DNA of 64,000 bases from NCBI GenBank assembly GCA_949358305.1, contig OX442315.1, positions 13,046,427 to 13,110,426 of the forward strand, written 5' to 3'. The DNA is from Strigamia acuminata. Lineage: Eukaryota; Arthropoda; Chilopoda; Geophilomorpha; Linotaeniidae. A program made the translations under genes and the position numbers. Shown here piece after piece: positions 61,301 through 64,000 of the stretch. The notes below the pieces were generated by a model that was not told the DNA's origin, searched no databases, and saw only the letters and a list, made by a program, of their open reading frames with translations. Positions within the stretch are counted from its first letter, which is position 1; each line of letters begins with the position of its first letter.

Positions 61301-64000
61301 ATAATTCAATAAAACCATAAAAAAAATATACTTCACAATTTGAACTCTATTAACTTAGAACCAGGTTTAACTGTCTGTGTAGTTTGAATTTAGCATCAAT
61401 ACACTGGTTACTTTTTGGTGGACTCGACTAAGTCCAGTCTGAAGAGTGAACTGCTTTTAATTTTGCAAAAATATATTTAGTTTTGATGGCAATCTGCAAG
61501 TACAGTAAATCTGTACTTGCATAGAGATTTAAACATTTCTTTTTAAAATACAGAAATTTGGATCTAACAACGTGGAAATGTCAGAAGAAGTAATGAATAC
61601 CACCTTGGAGCTGCTGCCTAATATATGGTACCGTGACTGATTTTATTCAGATAAATCATCATAATCTTAATAGTGAACAGTAGTGTACCATTGTAACGGG
61701 TTGCTAGGCATTACAGCGATACCGTAAAGCGGGGTAACTTTGGCTTAAGGAGTGAGATTACCCCAAAGTGAAAAAAAAGATTTGTTGCATTCCGAAAGAC
61801 AGGCAGCAAGAAATATTTACAATTAAAAAATATGGAAGTATACTATAAAGTATGCTCTTTCACACTATTCAGCTGGATTTTGTCTCAGGATGCACACAAA
61901 ACTTAAAAAAATTCATAAGTGGATGCATTTTTTTTACTTAAAAAAAGAAACACTCAAAAATTATTTTATATCTCAGAAATGGTTAGAGTCAGCACAATGT
62001 CCTTTTATGGTATTAATCTGTGATCATTCACGACCTTCCAGTTAAAATTTCATGCACCTAACATGAAAAGGAAAGTCAGGGGAACATGTTATCATCACTG
62101 GAGCGACTTTGGCCATTTTTTGGGGTGACTTTACACCACCCCAACAGATGGGGTGACAAGAGCTTTATAATATTATTTTTAGATTGTTTTGTTCCTATTT
62201 GTTAATTTTTCTATCTTTAAACACCTGTGATTATTTATGACATTTTTAATGCAGTTTTTTTGTTGTTTCAATTTTTTGTAAGAAATAAATTTCTAATGTT
62301 CTTATAATTAAGTCATGATCACATGAATTTATAGACTGAACATAAAAAATGTCAGAAAAACTTTAAAATGTGACAAAATGATTTTTAAATGTTTTCTGAT
62401 AAAATCTTATTATAATTATTATTATAATTATTATCTGATTAAACATTATCATTGGATTTCAATGGTGTTCCAATTGATGGCCAAAGTCACCCCAAACAGG
62501 TGTGAAATTGGTCAGCTAAATTTAAATTTTTTTTTTTTAAAATGTAATAACTATAATTTTTTTAAACTTGCCATTGTTTAGCACATACAAATATATATAT
62601 ACCTTACATTAAATTTTCATAACAATATGATTATTCCTAGGATTGTTACCTAAGGTATGTTTAATTGCAGTGTAATAGATAAGCCGGAAGAGGATTACTT
62701 ATCATACTTAGCTAAAATACAATCTAAGGTATGAGTTGTGTTGTGGGCACCCTTAAATGATTATTTGTCCCTGACCTTTAACTTTACTACTAAAAGTGCT
62801 TATTTTTTAGGATTTAAATACTGTGAAAAGCGTAATATATGGAATGACACCAGTTCAGATATTGAGTTTCGACTATGCTATCGTTCCTGTCGCGACAGAT
62901 ACTTTGGCATTTGCTATCCGTCGTGCAGAACGAGTAAACATTTTTCTTTGGCTCACGTATCTAAAGCCGTTTTCTACGTGGCTGTGGCTGTCTATTTCCA
63001 GTATATATTTCATATATATCATTCTGAAAATGTTCATTCATCACTGCAAGAAAAAAATTGTTTCAGGTAGGACTACACAACAAATAACCAATCAATGTTT
63101 TAATTCATTTTTACACATCTTGTGTCTAACTTGCGTGTATCAATTTTTACAGCAGGCAACAGACGCCAAAACCATCAAAACTTAACCAACGCTACAATTG
63201 CAATAAAAAATATTTTCTCCATGATAATTTTTGTGGCTTATAATGCAATGTTGTATTCATCATTTACTCTGACAACAACGCGCGAACGATACGAAAATGT
63301 ACAAGATTTACTTGCCGATTTTAAAATCAATTATTCGCATACGATCAATTTTACACCTACGATCTTATCACGGTATTTTAAGTTTATCTATGCGATAACC
63401 AACGTGATCAGAAGGGATTAACTGTTGAATCATTACTGGTTATAGCAACAAAAAACACCGCTATTTATTGATATGTGGAAACGGATGAAGACAAGTCCGA
63501 ACGAAGGCAAAATAATTGATAAGGACCAGCACAAAATTCTATCAAAAAGTCAACACAATGCCATAGTAGATGAGCGCATTTGGTTGCAAGAAATGTTTGG
63601 AAATAACTGTACAATCAGCATAGTAGAAATTCCCCTGCCTCACACACAGCATTTTATTTTCTTGAAAAGATCAAAATATGTGGATGCATTTAACCAACAG
63701 TGAGTAATCTAAAAAACATATTTGAAATTCCTACAGTAAACTTCTCCCTGATTGCACATAGACGGTTCGCACCCGTATTTAATGCCAAATTCAAACTATA
63801 CATCATATTCTACACGTACATTTAACATTAGAAAAAGTCATGTTTTCGAGTACTTCCTGGTACAGCTGAGTGTACTCGTCTAGAGAGAGTTTACTGTATT
63901 TTCATATTGATGCACTAAAAATAAAGTGAATGATTATATATTTCAGTCTTTTACGATTAAAGGAATGTGGAATCCTACAGAAATTATATGCTAAGTATGA
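58381..64000 (+). CDS. IR-D: ionotropic-receptor-like gene, partial at window end, frameshifted in exon 8
   Basis: Exons: 58381-58456 (second ATG at 58384 matches the paralogues), 58573-58889, 58965-59114, 59181-59342, 61554-61627, 62671-62728, 62811-63066 (S1 end and M1), 63153-63372 (M3, AYNAMLYSSFT), 63446-63699 (S2, QHNAIVDER) and the start of the M4 exon at 63960, cut by the window end. Exon 8 is 220 nt against 221 in IR-B and IR-C: one base is missing near 63325, so exon 9 is read out of phase unless the base is a sequencing error or polymorphism. Intron 7 is just 86 bp, showing directly that no pore-loop exon lies between M1 and M3. Closest to IR-C. Intron 4 holds two DNA-element relics and intron 5 one more. 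Confidence 0.8.
59455..60737. mobile_element. TTAA-flanked foldback element in IR-D intron 4
   Basis: Inverted ends AGGTCATGGGAAGAGAAATG and complement, arms of about 85-90 bp, flanked by TTAA (59451-59454, 60738-60741), the target of piggyBac-type transposons. The interior has palindromic repeats around GCGATCGAATGCGGCCAAAC (59885-60065) and a strong hairpin at about 60112-60190 (AAAACTTGATTATAGTATCGG and complement). No transposase. Confidence 0.8.
59885..60065. repeat. Palindromic repeats inside the TTAA element
   Basis: Alternating direct and inverted copies of a roughly 34-bp unit with GCGATCGAAT and CCAAACACCCGCCG. Frames open on both strands are artefacts of the palindromes. Confidence 0.8.
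61101..61283. mobile_element. Small Tigger-like relic in IR-D intron 4
   Basis: The right end (complement CGGTCGAACCTCTTTACAAC, then AATAACGAA) is clearly related to the inverted repeat of the Tigger-like element in IR-B; TA flanks both sides. The left end is weaker (GTGAAGCCTGGTTTTCACGA). No coding sequence. Confidence 0.6.
61726..62640. mobile_element. Probable MITE in IR-D intron 5
   Basis: IR-C has ATACTGTACCGTATACTG here, whereas IR-D is interrupted by about 0.9 kb. Subterminal inverted blocks GGGGTAACTTTGGC (61731-61744) and GCCAAAGTCACCCC (62479-62492) suggest a transposon; further GGGGTGAC copies lie inside. Exact ends are not resolved. Confidence 0.5.

Overview
This is an intron-rich, AT-rich animal (most likely arthropod) genomic window with no prokaryotic features. 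The host content is one tandem array of four paralogous ionotropic-receptor-like genes (IR-A to IR-D, all on the + strand). They belong to the ionotropic glutamate receptor (iGluR/IR) superfamily. Each copy has the same ten-exon plan with the same intron phases: a signal-peptide exon, extracellular exons, an M1 exon, an M3 exon, an S2 ligand-lobe exon and an M4 exon. Species cannot be named from the sequence; IR arrays of this kind point to an arthropod.

Layout: 1-754 upstream of IR-A; IR-A 755-7597 (ancestral stop at 25236); Gypsy-1 LTR retrotransposon 7493-25205, inserted in the last IR-A exon and itself carrying a complete Copia element at 9463-15382; IR-B pseudogene 26488-36800, with a Tigger-like DNA element in exon 2 and the compact Gypsy-3 element (31102-36576) just before its last exon; IR-C pseudogene 38296-42005; Gypsy-2 (43615-57557); IR-D 58381 to the window end. 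Introns hold many foldback/MITE elements (hAT-, Tc1/mariner-, Tigger- and piggyBac-like by target-site duplication) and several minisatellites.

All four LTR elements have clean TG...CA LTRs and target-site duplications (AATT, GATCT, ACGT, AACA), and all lie antisense to the receptor genes. LTR pairs look identical by eye for Gypsy-1, Copia and Gypsy-3, and nearly so (at least four differences in 1751 bp) for Gypsy-2, so the insertions are recent. Primer-binding sites match tRNA-Pro (Gypsy-1), tRNA-Gln (Gypsy-2), the initiator tRNA-Met anticodon region (Copia) and, offset, tRNA-Leu (Gypsy-3).

The most interesting signals are these. (1) The receptors lack the pore loop/M2 between M1 and M3; in IR-D the intron there is only 86 bp, so no exon can be hidden. 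(2) Gypsy-1 and Gypsy-2 both have a textbook -1 frameshift signal at the gag/pol junction: A_AAA_AAC, a 7-nt spacer, then a stem-loop. (3) Both also carry a third, non-envelope ORF after pol: a spliced, highly charged 947-codon frame in Gypsy-1 and a cysteine-cluster protein in Gypsy-2. (4) Gypsy-2 lost most of its integrase although its LTRs are almost identical, which suggests mobilisation in trans. (5) Every receptor copy carries a different lesion.
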